This document shows positions 1 to 7,436 of a stretch of 15,298 nucleotides of DNA, in pieces (position 1 is the stretch's first letter; each line of letters begins with the position of its first letter). A program made the position numbers and the translations under genes. Origin of the DNA: CAYRPN01 sp964426135 (lineage in GTDB: Bacteria; Planctomycetota; Phycisphaerae; Phycisphaerales; Phycisphaeraceae); contig CAYRPN010000137.1 of NCBI GenBank assembly GCA_964426135.1, positions 1-15,298 of the forward strand, in the 5' to 3' direction. The notes under the pieces are model-generated. The model had not been told where the DNA came from. It was given only the letters and a program-made list of their open reading frames with translations, and ran no database searches.

Positions 1-52
1 GGACGACTTGGAAAGTCGTCCCACATGCGATGTTGATCCTGCACGGCTCCTT
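1..52. repeat. Right part of a palindromic dispersed element (copy 1, cut by the window edge)
   Basis: Bases 1-51 are identical to 9095-9145. Both contain the 21-nt palindrome GGACGACTT-GGA-AAGTCGTCC followed by an arm ending in TGCACGGCTCCT. The intact copy at 9042-9147 has a matching inverted left arm; here the left arm would lie outside the window. The element ends one base before the long repeat that starts at 54. No coding potential is evident. Confidence 0.8.
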
Positions 53-53
53 A

Positions 54-249
54 GATGCGGTTCCCGGCTGCGCGAACGCCCGGCCTGCCGGGCGTGGACG
101 CCTGATCGTGAATCCGGGACGCCGCGGCCGCAGCCTGCTCCGCGTCATCCGAAGGCGGCTGAAGGAGGACGACCTGCTCAAACGGCTTCGACGGAAGGGG
201 GAGAAGAAACGAGCGGAAAATGCAGAGGAAAGCGCATAACCGAACGGCA
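54..249 (+). repeat. Dispersed ~196-bp repeat, copy 1 (partner at 1928-2124)
   Basis: This is a direct repeat of 1928-2124. Two stretches are identical: 70-99 matches 1944-1973 (30 bp) and 139-172 matches 2014-2047 (34 bp). The rest is clearly related. It contains the perfect palindrome CGCCCGGC-CT-GCCGGGCG at 77-94. A plus-strand frame stays open in both copies (shared residues RVIRRRLKEDD, then a stop), but most differences between copies change the amino acid, so selection for a protein is not supported. It could be a dispersed non-coding repeat or the remains of an old coding fragment. Confidence 0.7.
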
Positions 250-316
250 CTCGGGCCTGTCCTGTCCTTGATTCCCAGTTCGCATCGGCAAGCGATCCAG
301 TGAGCGTGGACGGTGG
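250..316. other. Short spacer downstream of the DUF1501 gene
   Basis: This links the repeat to the stop codon of the minus-strand DUF1501 gene. I see no clear intrinsic terminator or gene. Together with the repeats at 1-249, it accounts for the whole region left of the first gene. Confidence 0.5.
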
Positions 317-1681
317 TCAAACCAACTCCGCGATGGGCTTGGACCCATCTTCGACCAGATACCGCGGCCGGCCGCTGGCGTCCGTCACGGTCGCGGTGTT
401 GATGTCGATGCCCAGGTTGTGGTACAGCGTGGCAAAGACATCTGCGAACGTCACCGGGCGACTGTCGGCTTCGCCGCCGAGGCGGTCGGTGGAGCCGATC
501 GCCTGGCCGCATTTCATTCCACCGCCGGCCAGCAGCGCCATCGCGACGCGCGGCCAATGATCGCGCCCCACCTGGGCGCTGATCTGTGGGGTGCGCCCAA
601 ATTCGCCCCACACCAGGACCGACACATCCTTGTCCAGGCCGCGGCTGTGAAGGTCCTGAACCAGGGCGGTGATCGCCTGATCGAAAATGGGAAAGTCCTC
701 GCGCTCGCGTTTGAAAATGTCGTTGCCCGGGCCCCCGTGCCAGTCCCACTTGCTGTAGTTGACGGTGACCACCCGTGCGCCAGCTTCGACCAGTCTGCGG
801 GCGACGAGGAAGCTCTGCGGAACGCGCGGCGCGCCGTTGTCGTCGATGCGAATCGTCGGATTGCCCGTGCCGTAGCGGGCGACGTCGCGCGGGTTTTCCT
901 TCGACAGGTCCAGAGCGTCGGCGAGTTTCGAGGACGTGAGAATGCCCATGGCCTGCTGCGTGAATGAATCCATGCCTTCCATCATGCCGCTGGCATCGGC
1001 TCCGCGGCGGAACCGGTCGAGGCTGCCGAGCAGTCGCTTGCGATCGGACAACCGGTCGTGCGTGATGCCTTGCAGCGTCATGTCGGCCTTCGTCGGCCCC
1101 AGTGGACGAAAAGAGGCGTGGCCGACGCCCAGCATGCCGGGCCCCGGCTCGTTGTACGGACCGTGCGTGCATTCATAGCACAGGCTGGTGAACGCCGGCA
1201 TCGAGCGATCCACCTGGCCTTGCAGCCGGCTCACCACGCTCCCCAGCGGCGACCAGCCCCCCGGCGGCGCGAGGTCCTTGGGGCGATAGCCGGTGTAACA
1301 CTGAAAGGCGTCATGATCAGCCTGCGCGCCGACCAGCGAGCGGATGACGGCGAACTTGTCCATCATCCGCGCCATGCGCGGGAACTGTTCGCAGATCTGA
1401 AGACCCGCCACATTGGTCTTGATCGGCTGATGCGGGCCTCGAACCTCCGTCGGGGCATTGGGCTTCAGGTCGAACATGTCCTGATGCGGCGGACCGCCGA
1501 CGAGATAGATCAGGATGACGGACTTATGCGAGTGACGAACCCCCGCCTGTGCCTCGGCCGCGAGAAGCTGCGGCAAGGTCAGACCCGCGGCGCCCAGCCC
1601 GCCGACCTTGATGAAGTTGCGTCTGGAGACGCCGTCACAGAACTGCCGCCTGCGATCGCGTGGTCCAAGGATCTTGAGCAT
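317..1681 (-). CDS. DUF1501 domain-containing protein with Tat signal
   Basis: A 454-residue protein of the DUF1501 family, which has an alkaline-phosphatase/sulfatase-like fold and is expanded in Planctomycetota; its biochemical role is not established. The N-terminus shows a twin-arginine signal: SRRNFIK at residues 19-25, then a hydrophobic stretch (GGLGAAGLTLPQLLAAEAQA), so export across the inner membrane is likely. The family motif GGPPHQDMFDLKPNAP lies at about 62-77. The start at 1681 (MLKILGP) is preferred over an upstream in-frame start at 1738 because DUF1501 proteins usually place the RR motif about 20 residues in; the Shine-Dalgarno match is weak (GGA). In this group DUF1501 genes usually sit beside a DUF1549/DUF1553 cytochrome-like gene. 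No such partner is present here. The gene is bracketed by direct copies of a ~196-bp repeat at 54-249 and 1928-2124. Confidence 0.93.
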   Translation of the reverse strand: MLKILGPRDRRRQFCDGVSRRNFIKVGGLGAAGLTLPQLLAAEAQAGVRHSHKSVILIYLVGGPPHQDMFDLKPNAPTEVRGPHQPIKTNVAGLQICEQFPRMARMMDKFAVIRSLVGAQADHDAFQCYTGYRPKDLAPPGGWSPLGSVVSRLQGQVDRSMPAFTSLCYECTHGPYNEPGPGMLGVGHASFRPLGPTKADMTLQGITHDRLSDRKRLLGSLDRFRRGADASGMMEGMDSFTQQAMGILTSSKLADALDLSKENPRDVARYGTGNPTIRIDDNGAPRVPQSFLVARRLVEAGARVVTVNYSKWDWHGGPGNDIFKREREDFPIFDQAITALVQDLHSRGLDKDVSVLVWGEFGRTPQISAQVGRDHWPRVAMALLAGGGMKCGQAIGSTDRLGGEADSRPVTFADVFATLYHNLGIDINTATVTDASGRPRYLVEDGSKPIAELV

Positions 1682-1814
1682 TGGATTCGTTCCGAGGCGG
1701 TTGGGGGTTGCCGGAGACACGTTCGCACGGGTCGGCACTCTGTCTCTTTCCTATTGTGGGTCGATGCCGGCGGGTTACCGAACGCGAACGAACAAATGGG
1801 ATGGCTCCAACTGA

Positions 1815-1858
1815 GCGGGGCCGGGCTGTTCTTTGACATGTCTTCGCCGGGATTCGAT
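1815..1858. repeat. 44-bp conserved element, copy 1
   Basis: Matches 4627-4670 in 43 of 44 positions, in the same orientation. The core is GGGCTGTTCTTTGACATG followed by TTCGCCGGGATTCGAT. A looser match continues for about 30 bases to a GCGGCTG...GAAATGT segment. Both copies lie upstream of minus-strand genes: this one is about 135 bases before DUF1501. It could be a dispersed repeat or part of a larger mobile or regulatory element. Confidence 0.75.
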
Positions 1859-1927
1859 AGGGAGGGGCAAACGCGGCTGCTGGAAATGTCGGCACACTCG
1901 CGCCGGCCGGATCAGTTTCGTCGATGC

Positions 1928-2124
1928 GATGCGGTTCCTGGCCGCGCGAACGCCCGGCCTGCCGGGCGTGGACCGCTTGATCAGCAATCCCCGGCGACCG
2001 GGGCGTAGCCAGTTCCGCGTCATCCGAAGGCGGCTGAAGGAGGACGATCCGCTCAAACGGCCACGACGGGAGGAAGAGGCGAAAAGAGCGGGAAAACAAG
2101 AGGTAGATGATTAACCGAATGGCA
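1928..2124 (+). repeat. Dispersed ~196-bp repeat, copy 2
   Basis: Direct repeat of 54-249, with identical blocks at 1944-1973 and 2014-2047 and the same CGCCCGGC-CT-GCCGGGCG palindrome. With copy 1 it brackets the DUF1501 gene, so homologous recombination between the two would delete about 1.87 kb including that gene. Confidence 0.7.
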
Positions 2125-2331
2125 TTCAAGAATGTCCCCTTTCCCGCCTTCTTTTCCGCCTTCCTGAGCGGACAAACCCTGCACTCGCGCAACCGCCCGA
2201 TGCGGCTGCTGGTGCTGATGCACAACCGTATGATTCTGTTGGTCGCTGAGGAGGTTTGCGACGGAGCAGACCTGTCCCGTCTTCTTCCTCCGTAAGAAAC
2301 TCTTCCAGCTTGCAGGATCAAGTTATGGCTG

Positions 2332-4323
2332 CTACGGCGAACCACGTTTGCGACGGAGCGTGTCCACCAGCACCGTCTTGAGCGCCAGCGCGCTTTGGTG
2401 ATTGCCGCGCAGTTTCAGGGCATGCTCCACGCGCATGATCGCCGCATCGTGCTGCCCGGCCAGTCGCAGCGTGTCCGCTTCGCCCAAGATCGCTTCGATG
2501 GCGTCGTCGGAAAGGACGCGGATAAGCTCTTCGATCATCGGCTCGCGCAAGGCGGCCAGTAATTCTTTGATCTGCGGGTGATAGGTGGAGGGCGCCTTCA
2601 CGATGAGCTTACTGTTGAGTTCGCGCAGTGACGCGACTTCGCCGCCGTATGCAGCCCAGTCCGGTTGGTTGCCCACGGTGTCCTGCACCAGCGTGGTGAT
2701 GTGCTCGATCACCTCGTCGCGCGTGGGCATCTGCTGCAGCAACTCGTCCTCCTTCCGGGTGGTGTCGTTGGCGCTGCGGGCCTCGCGCTGCGGCGAGAGT
2801 GGATGCCAGTAAGCGCTGGCTTCCAGCAAATCACGCAGGTCATAGACTTGCGTCGTGGGATTCCTCTGCAACTGCCGAGGATGGGTCACGAGCACCACAT
2901 TCTGCTCAACCCCATAGCTAACACGCTCATGGCTACTCCCTGCACCGGCTTGCTCACAGATTCGTTTCAGCACGGTAGACACGCGCGCGTCCTTGATCGC
3001 TAGGTCGATCCGAGCATCCGCCTCGATGCCTCCGACCTCCAACGTTTCCCAATCGACGAAGATGTTCAATTGAGCCTGTTTCCGCACATGCTCGAATACA
3101 TCGTCGAGTCTGGCATCCTTGAAGTTCACTTCGATTTGCTTGTTCAGATTGGCACGGGCTGGCGCGGAGACTGCGTCTTCAGTATCGAGTCCTTCAGCAA
3201 CGTTTCCCCAGGCCGGCACGAACTGATTGGTCGTCATGCGCGGCCGAGACGGCGCGTCATCGCCGAAGGCCAAGGCCCGCTGCATCGCCTGCACCAGCGG
3301 GTGATCCGGTTGCACGAAGACGGCATCCTTTGTCAGCGCGCGGGCTCGGTCCCATCGGCCGGCGATGCGTTCCTGGTTGGCGCGATCCAAGAGCGCGGCG
3401 ATCTCCTTCTCGGCGTGGTTGCGCCGCAGATCGCTTTGCATGCCGGCGAACAGCATGGCGAGCAGGCTCTCAATCTGACGGTGATACGCCTCGCGCGTGT
3501 GAACCGGCATCCATGGTTTCAATTCGCGCAAGGAACTGACTTCGCCGCCGTACGCTGCCCACTCCTCCTGATCGCCAACGGTGTCCTGGACCAACGTCGT
3601 AATCTGCTCGATCAGTTCCTCGCGGGTCGGAACTCGCTGCCATCGCCACTGAATTGGATCGTCCGTCTTCGAGTCGTCGCGTAACGGCGGCTGATCGGCG
3701 TAGGCGATGCGTCCGTTGTGAGTGACGATGCCCGTCACCCGCGCGAGGGGCGACTCGACCAGTTCCCGATAGTGGTATGTCCGGCTAAAGCGATGGCTGC
3801 GCAACTCGCCTAGCGTGGAAACGTGAACCTTGCCTTTGCGAATGTCGAAGCCGAGAATGTTGGCGTCAGAAAGGCCGTTGGATTCCTGCTCCCTGCGCAA
3901 CAGGAATAGCGCGAGCTTGAGCACATGATTCGCCGGCACTGCGTTGAGCCTCAGCGTGATCGTGGCGTCCGCCTTGAAAGCCGGCGACTTGGGCGCAGGC
4001 GGATTCACCGGCGGAGCAGGATCGACGCGCTTGTCGCGAGGCTCGACCGTCGGCTCCCGCGCTAGCTCTTCCCAGTTCACCACGATCTGCACGCTCACCG
4101 TCTTCTCTAAATGCTCCACGATCTGGCGAAGCGTGGCGTCTTTGAAATCGACATCGATCGGCTGGCGGAGTTTCGCTTCCACCGCCTCGCTTTCGGGAAA
4201 TGATGACTTGGATGAATTCGACGGCGACTGCAGATGCGGCGCGGCAACCTCGGCGGGAGGCGACACCGCACAACCCCACAACATGGCTGCCGCCAAGACG
4301 AATGCGCCGCGCGTGAGAGACAT
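2332..4323 (-). CDS. Lipoprotein with two secretin-type (STN/N-domain) modules
   Basis: A 663-residue envelope lipoprotein of unknown role. The start at 4323 is chosen because MSLTRGAFVLAAAMLWGC gives a clean lipoprotein signal (Cys18) and a GGGAG Shine-Dalgarno lies 6 bases upstream; the frame stays open to 4419. The protein is an internal duplication. Each half starts with an STN/secretin N0-like segment (VDFKDATLRQIVEHLEK at ~58-74; VNFKDARLDDVFEHVRK at ~399-415). It continues with a segment 'ITTLVQDTVG.Q..WAAYGGEV.SLREL' (~241-268 and ~542-569) resembling secretin N1-like units, then a helical tail (~305-350 and ~596-650) that could be TPR-like. Such modules occur in type II secretion secretins and in many planctomycete proteins. 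No secretin pore domain is present, so it is not GspD. A role as a periplasmic scaffold or secretion accessory is inference. Confidence 0.85.
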   Translation of the reverse strand: MSLTRGAFVLAAAMLWGCAVSPPAEVAAPHLQSPSNSSKSSFPESEAVEAKLRQPIDVDFKDATLRQIVEHLEKTVSVQIVVNWEELAREPTVEPRDKRVDPAPPVNPPAPKSPAFKADATITLRLNAVPANHVLKLALFLLRREQESNGLSDANILGFDIRKGKVHVSTLGELRSHRFSRTYHYRELVESPLARVTGIVTHNGRIAYADQPPLRDDSKTDDPIQWRWQRVPTREELIEQITTLVQDTVGDQEEWAAYGGEVSSLRELKPWMPVHTREAYHRQIESLLAMLFAGMQSDLRRNHAEKEIAALLDRANQERIAGRWDRARALTKDAVFVQPDHPLVQAMQRALAFGDDAPSRPRMTTNQFVPAWGNVAEGLDTEDAVSAPARANLNKQIEVNFKDARLDDVFEHVRKQAQLNIFVDWETLEVGGIEADARIDLAIKDARVSTVLKRICEQAGAGSSHERVSYGVEQNVVLVTHPRQLQRNPTTQVYDLRDLLEASAYWHPLSPQREARSANDTTRKEDELLQQMPTRDEVIEHITTLVQDTVGNQPDWAAYGGEVASLRELNSKLIVKAPSTYHPQIKELLAALREPMIEELIRVLSDDAIEAILGEADTLRLAGQHDAAIMRVEHALKLRGNHQSALALKTVLVDTLRRKRGSP

Positions 4324-4888
4324 TCGGCACTCCCTGCGATCACAGTTGCTGCATGGAAAGGTTACGTCCGCAGGTGCGAAACGCCAAGCACCGCGTACGA
4401 AAGGAGCGGAAGTAGCCAAGGTGGGTTGAGTCCGCTAAACCCAGCAGCTGTGGCCAACGAGTCCATGGATGTCGGGGACACCAGTGATGGGTTTCGCCGA
4501 GCCTCAACCCGGCCTACACGCGAAACGTGCACTTGCGCAGTTTGTTGCGGCCATCGGGCAATCGACGCCGTCGTAACCTTTGCGATGATTGGTCAATGTA
4601 AGGTAGCATATGCCGACGGCCCGGTTGCGGGGCCGGGCTGTTCTTTGACATGTGTTCGCCGGGATTCGATGGTGAGCGGCGGCTGGAGAATGTGGCCGGA
4701 AAGTGTCCTACCTTTTTGGCAGTCATTTTGTAAGCGGCTGCGGGGACGTTGGTTAGAGTGGTTTTTGGCCCCCGGGGGGTGCGTGGCCGGCCACTTTCGG
4801 ACAGGGGCGGCGAGCGGCGGCGAGCGGCGTCGGCGATGGAATCGCCAGCGATCCGGCCCGCGCGTCATGGAATGCCGCGGCTCCTTTC
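4324..4888. other. 565-base intergenic region without a supported gene
   Basis: Lies between the aminotransferase stop and the STN lipoprotein start. It contains the 44-bp element (4627-4670). From about 4685 to 4805 there is a GC-rich stretch with GCCGGAAAGTGTCC near its left end and CCACTTTCGGACAG near its right end, roughly inverted, which may be a decayed palindromic or IS-derived remnant. A GGCGA-TGGAA-TCGCC hairpin lies near 4834 and a short GCGGCGA tandem just before it. No open frame shows a recognisable protein or good ribosome binding site. Confidence 0.5.
4627..4670. repeat. 44-bp conserved element, copy 2
   Basis: Second copy of the element at 1815-1858, with one mismatch (TGTGTTCG for TGTCTTCG). 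It lies about 300 bases upstream of the STN lipoprotein start, in the same orientation relative to a minus-strand gene as copy 1. A related GCGGCGGCTGGAGAATGT segment follows it, as in copy 1. Confidence 0.75.
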
Positions 4889-6091
4889 TCAAACGCCCGC
4901 CGGCGTCCTGCCCAGCGCCTTGGCGAGCTGGCGCAGCGCCTGCTTGACGCGCTGCTCGTTCTCCACGAGCGCCAGGCGGACGTAGCCTTCGCCGTGGTCG
5001 CCGAAGGCGGAGCCGGGGGTCATGGCGACCTCGGCCTGATCGACCATGGCCATGCAGAACTCGCCGGTCTTGCCGCCGAAGGGGATCAGGTGTTCGGGCT
5101 TGACCTTGGCCCAGACGAACATGGTGGCGCGGGGCTTTTCGACGGTCCAGCCGAGCTTGCGCAGGCCTTGCACGAGGACATCGCGGCGTTTCTCGTAGAT
5201 GAGCGCCTGCTCGTCGATGAACTTGTCCTGGTGCCGCATGGCGACGATGGCGGCGATTTGGACGGCCTGGAAGATGCCGTAGTCGTAGTAGCCCTTGATG
5301 GTGGCCAAGGCTTTGATCATCTCCGGGTGGCCGCAGCAGAAGCCGATGCGCCAGCCGGCCATGTTGTAGGGTTTGGACATGGTGGTGAACTCGACGCCGA
5401 ACTCCTTGGCGCCGTCGGCCTGGAGGTAGCTGGGGGCCTTGTACTTGTCGAAGCAGGTTTCGCCGTAGGCAAAGTCGTGCAGGATCATGACCTGGTGCTT
5501 GTCGGCGAGCTTGACCACGGCGTCGTAGAACTCCGGATCGACAGTCATCGCGGTGGGGTTGTGCGGATAGTTGAGCACGACGGCCTTGGGCGTGGGCGTC
5601 ATGCTGCTGAGCACGTGGTCGATGCGGTCGAGGAATGCCTGGTCATTGCCCAGGGGCACGGCGATGGTGGAGGCGCCGGCGAGGATGATGGCGTAGGTGT
5701 GAATCTGGAACGCGGGGTTGCCGACGACGGCACTGTCGCCGGCGCCGAGCAAGGCGAGGCACATGTGGCTGAAGCCTTCCTTGGAGCCGATGGTGGCGAT
5801 GACTTCGTGATCGGGATCGAGCTCGACGCCCCACTTGCGGCGATACTTCATCGCCATATCGCGGCGCAGGTTGTAGACGCCGGTGCCGACGGAATAGCGG
5901 CTGTTGCGCGGGTCGGCGGCGGCTTCACGCAGCTTGTCCACGACGGCGTCTGGAGGGGCGTCGGTGGGGTTGCCCATGTTCAGGTCGATCACATCGAGGC
6001 CTTGCTTGCGGCGCTCGTAGATCATGTGCTTGAGCCGGCCCAGCACGTAGGGGGGCAGGCGGTCGATGCGGGTGGCGGTGCGGATTTTCAT
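4889..6091 (-). CDS. alaC: Class I/II PLP-dependent aminotransferase, AlaC type
   Basis: A 400-residue fold-type I aminotransferase, cytosolic, closest by motif to AlaC/YfdZ-like glutamate-pyruvate (alanine) aminotransferases. Visible catalytic features are the PLP Schiff-base lysine K240 in MSKPYNMAGWRIGF, N178 in the NYPHNPT motif, D206 in HDFAYG (pyridine nitrogen), R248 in GWRIGF (phosphate) and R372 in YVRLAL (substrate carboxylate). Length fits the family. The start at 6091 (MKIRTATRID) is chosen over a TTG at 6109, because the TTG lies inside heptamer repeat sequence. No Shine-Dalgarno precedes it (GCTTCCCCT), so it may be leaderless or weakly translated. The next gene upstream on the same strand is a parvulin-like lipoprotein, with no functional link. 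Alternative substrates, such as a diaminopimelate-type acceptor or another keto acid, cannot be excluded from sequence. Confidence 0.88.
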   Translation of the reverse strand: MKIRTATRIDRLPPYVLGRLKHMIYERRKQGLDVIDLNMGNPTDAPPDAVVDKLREAAADPRNSRYSVGTGVYNLRRDMAMKYRRKWGVELDPDHEVIATIGSKEGFSHMCLALLGAGDSAVVGNPAFQIHTYAIILAGASTIAVPLGNDQAFLDRIDHVLSSMTPTPKAVVLNYPHNPTAMTVDPEFYDAVVKLADKHQVMILHDFAYGETCFDKYKAPSYLQADGAKEFGVEFTTMSKPYNMAGWRIGFCCGHPEMIKALATIKGYYDYGIFQAVQIAAIVAMRHQDKFIDEQALIYEKRRDVLVQGLRKLGWTVEKPRATMFVWAKVKPEHLIPFGGKTGEFCMAMVDQAEVAMTPGSAFGDHGEGYVRLALVENEQRVKQALRQLAKALGRTPAGV

Positions 6092-6101
6092 AGGGGAAGC
6101 T

Positions 6102-6129
6102 TTCAGCAATCAGCCATCAGCTTTCAGCC
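6102..6129. repeat. Short heptamer array (TTCAGCA / ATCAGCC)
   Basis: Four in-phase heptamers of the form WTCAGCN, of the same kind as the larger array at 9153-9194. It lies immediately upstream of the aminotransferase start. Confidence 0.6.
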
Positions 6130-6158
6130 GAAGGCCGTGAAATACAAGGGCGGAATTA

Positions 6159-6223
6159 AACCACAAAGACACAGAGACACAAAGTTCAGAATCTCCACTT
6201 TGTGCCTTTGTGTCTTTGTGGTT
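6159..6223. repeat. Long inverted repeat (ACCACAAAGACAC type)
   Basis: The arm at 6159-6184 pairs with 6198-6223 over 26 positions with two mismatches, enclosing a 13-base loop. The arm begins AACCACAAAGACAC. AC-CACAAAGACAC-type palindromes are frequent intergenic repeats in repeat-rich bacterial genomes. It sits between two co-directional genes and could act as a transcript-end or attenuating hairpin, but it has no T-tract. Confidence 0.85.
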
Positions 6224-6252
6224 CATCTGGTCTGGAGTTCGCGGCTCAATGC

Positions 6253-7254
6253 TCACGGCTCCGCAAACATCAGCTCTTTCTGCTGCGTCCAGCTTTCCCG
6301 CAGCACGCGGTCGGCGACCAGCACGTCCGCTTCGGTCAGCAGCGTTCGCGCCAACTGCTGCATCAGCAGTCTCTCGGCGTTGCGGCGGACGCGGGCGGTC
6401 AGTTCCGCGCGAACGGGTTCCAATTGTATCGGCTGGGCCTCGACTTTCCGCTCGAGCTTGATGATGGCGAATCCACGCTCCAGCGCCACCGGATCGCTCA
6501 CCGAGCCGACGTTGAGCGTCACGACTACTTTCCGCAGAGCCTCGGGCCAGGATTCATCGACTGGACTGATGGGGGCCAGCAGTCCGCCTTGGGTTCGGCT
6601 GGCGTCGGTGGAATGGCGAATGGCCAGTTCCGGAAAGGTGACCGCCGCGCCGGCAGCGCCGCCTCGGGCTTTGCGGGCGATTTCGCCCGCCTCGGCAAGC
6701 GACTCCACCGTGATCAGGCGAATCTCGTACTTCGCCCCGTACTGCAACTGGTGCTGCTGCTGGATCAGGGCGTCGTTGATCTGCACCTGCTCGGCGACCA
6801 GGGCCCGCAGGCCGGCGTTGCGTTTCAATAACTGCTCGAAGCGCTGGTCACCCAGGCCTCGCCGGCGGCGAAGCTCGCGCAGCAGGCGGGTGGCCTGGTC
6901 TTCGTTGCCGGCATCGAGGGTTTTCAGCAGGGCGTCCTTCTCCGCGATGATCTGGCTGCCGGCGAGGGTGATGCCGCGTTCGGTCAGTTTGCGTTCGATC
7001 CGGCGGTCGAGCACCATCTCGGCGAGAATTTGTCCGCCCGCCGCTTCGTACACTGGCGTCTGTAGATCGTTTACAGTGATGGGGCGGCCCTCCACGAACG
7101 CCACCGCCTTGGCCCCTGCGTCGCCGGCTGGTCCACCGGTGGTCGCCCCGCCCGCCGGGCTCCCGGCCAGACCGCCGGCCAGACCGCCGGAATCGGATTT
7201 GCACCCCGCCAGCAGTACCCCCAAAATGACGATAATCAGAGACGTTCGCAGCAT
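6253..7254 (-). CDS. SurA/PpiC-like peptidylprolyl isomerase lipoprotein
   Basis: A 333-residue lipoprotein. The signal MLRTSLIIVILGVLLAGC gives an LAGC lipobox with Cys18, followed by a Gly/Ala-rich linker to about residue 49. Residues 50-165 are a mostly helical SurA-N-like region (AFVEGRPITVNDL, then charged helices). Residues ~175-270 fit a parvulin (PpiC rotamase) domain, including FPELAIRHSTDASRTQGGLL (~207-226) and GFAIIKLERK near its end. The expected role is folding or chaperoning of exported proteins at the membrane face. The parvulin core is divergent, so isomerase activity is not certain. The start ATG at 7254 is fixed by the signal peptide; only a weak GGACGG lies close upstream. 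It is divergent from the gene at 7437. Confidence 0.82.
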   Translation of the reverse strand: MLRTSLIIVILGVLLAGCKSDSGGLAGGLAGSPAGGATTGGPAGDAGAKAVAFVEGRPITVNDLQTPVYEAAGGQILAEMVLDRRIERKLTERGITLAGSQIIAEKDALLKTLDAGNEDQATRLLRELRRRRGLGDQRFEQLLKRNAGLRALVAEQVQINDALIQQQHQLQYGAKYEIRLITVESLAEAGEIARKARGGAAGAAVTFPELAIRHSTDASRTQGGLLAPISPVDESWPEALRKVVVTLNVGSVSDPVALERGFAIIKLERKVEAQPIQLEPVRAELTARVRRNAERLLMQQLARTLLTEADVLVADRVLRESWTQQKELMFAEP

Positions 7255-7300
7255 CCGTCCACGCTAAGATGCGGGGTCGGAACTGTCAATCAGTAAGAGA

Positions 7301-7433
7301 AGAAGGTAGAGAAGGTAATGAAGGTAGAGAATGTACAGAAGGTACAGCACGCAGCGGACATTGAGAACGCCTTGAGCTTCCTCCACCTTCATTACCTTCT
7401 CTACCTTCTCTACCTTCTTTACCTTCTCTACCC
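7301..7433. repeat. Inverted nonamer arrays (AGAGAAGGT / ACCTTCTCT)
   Basis: The left array at 7308-7343 has four nonamers (consensus AGAGAAGGT) and the right array at 7385-7429 has five of the complementary form (ACCTTCTCT). 7301-7325 and 7385-7409 are perfect 25-bp inverted repeats. The right array runs to within 7 bases of the start codon of the next plus-strand gene, so it occupies that gene's promoter or leader region, and it lies between divergent genes. Confidence 0.85.
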
Positions 7434-7436
7434 AGC

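Larger units (their letters stand above)
1682..2331. other. 650-base intergenic region, mostly repeats
   Basis: It holds the 44-bp element at 1815-1858 and the second copy of the long repeat at 1928-2124. Several short frames are open but none has a good start or recognisable motif. Bases 2309-2319 (TGCAGGATCAA region) resemble an arm of the 9042-9147 palindromic element and may be a decayed piece. GTTTGCGACGGAGC occurs at 2254-2267 and again at 2346-2359, inside the end of the next gene. I see no promoter of good quality for the DUF1501 gene. Confidence 0.55.

Noticed and set aside
12..239. Small plus-strand proteins in the ~196-bp repeat
   Set aside because: The shared RVIRRRLKEDD peptide is conserved only because the DNA is repeated; differences between the copies are mostly non-synonymous, and there is no good start or ribosome site.
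2107..2295. 62-codon plus-strand frame in the intergenic region
   Set aside because: It starts inside the dispersed repeat, has no Shine-Dalgarno and no recognisable motif.
4994..7267. 757-codon open frame on the plus strand
   Set aside because: It runs antisense through the aminotransferase and parvulin-like genes, is Gly/Val/Asp/His-rich low-quality sequence, and has no domain; it is an artefact of GC-rich codon bias.
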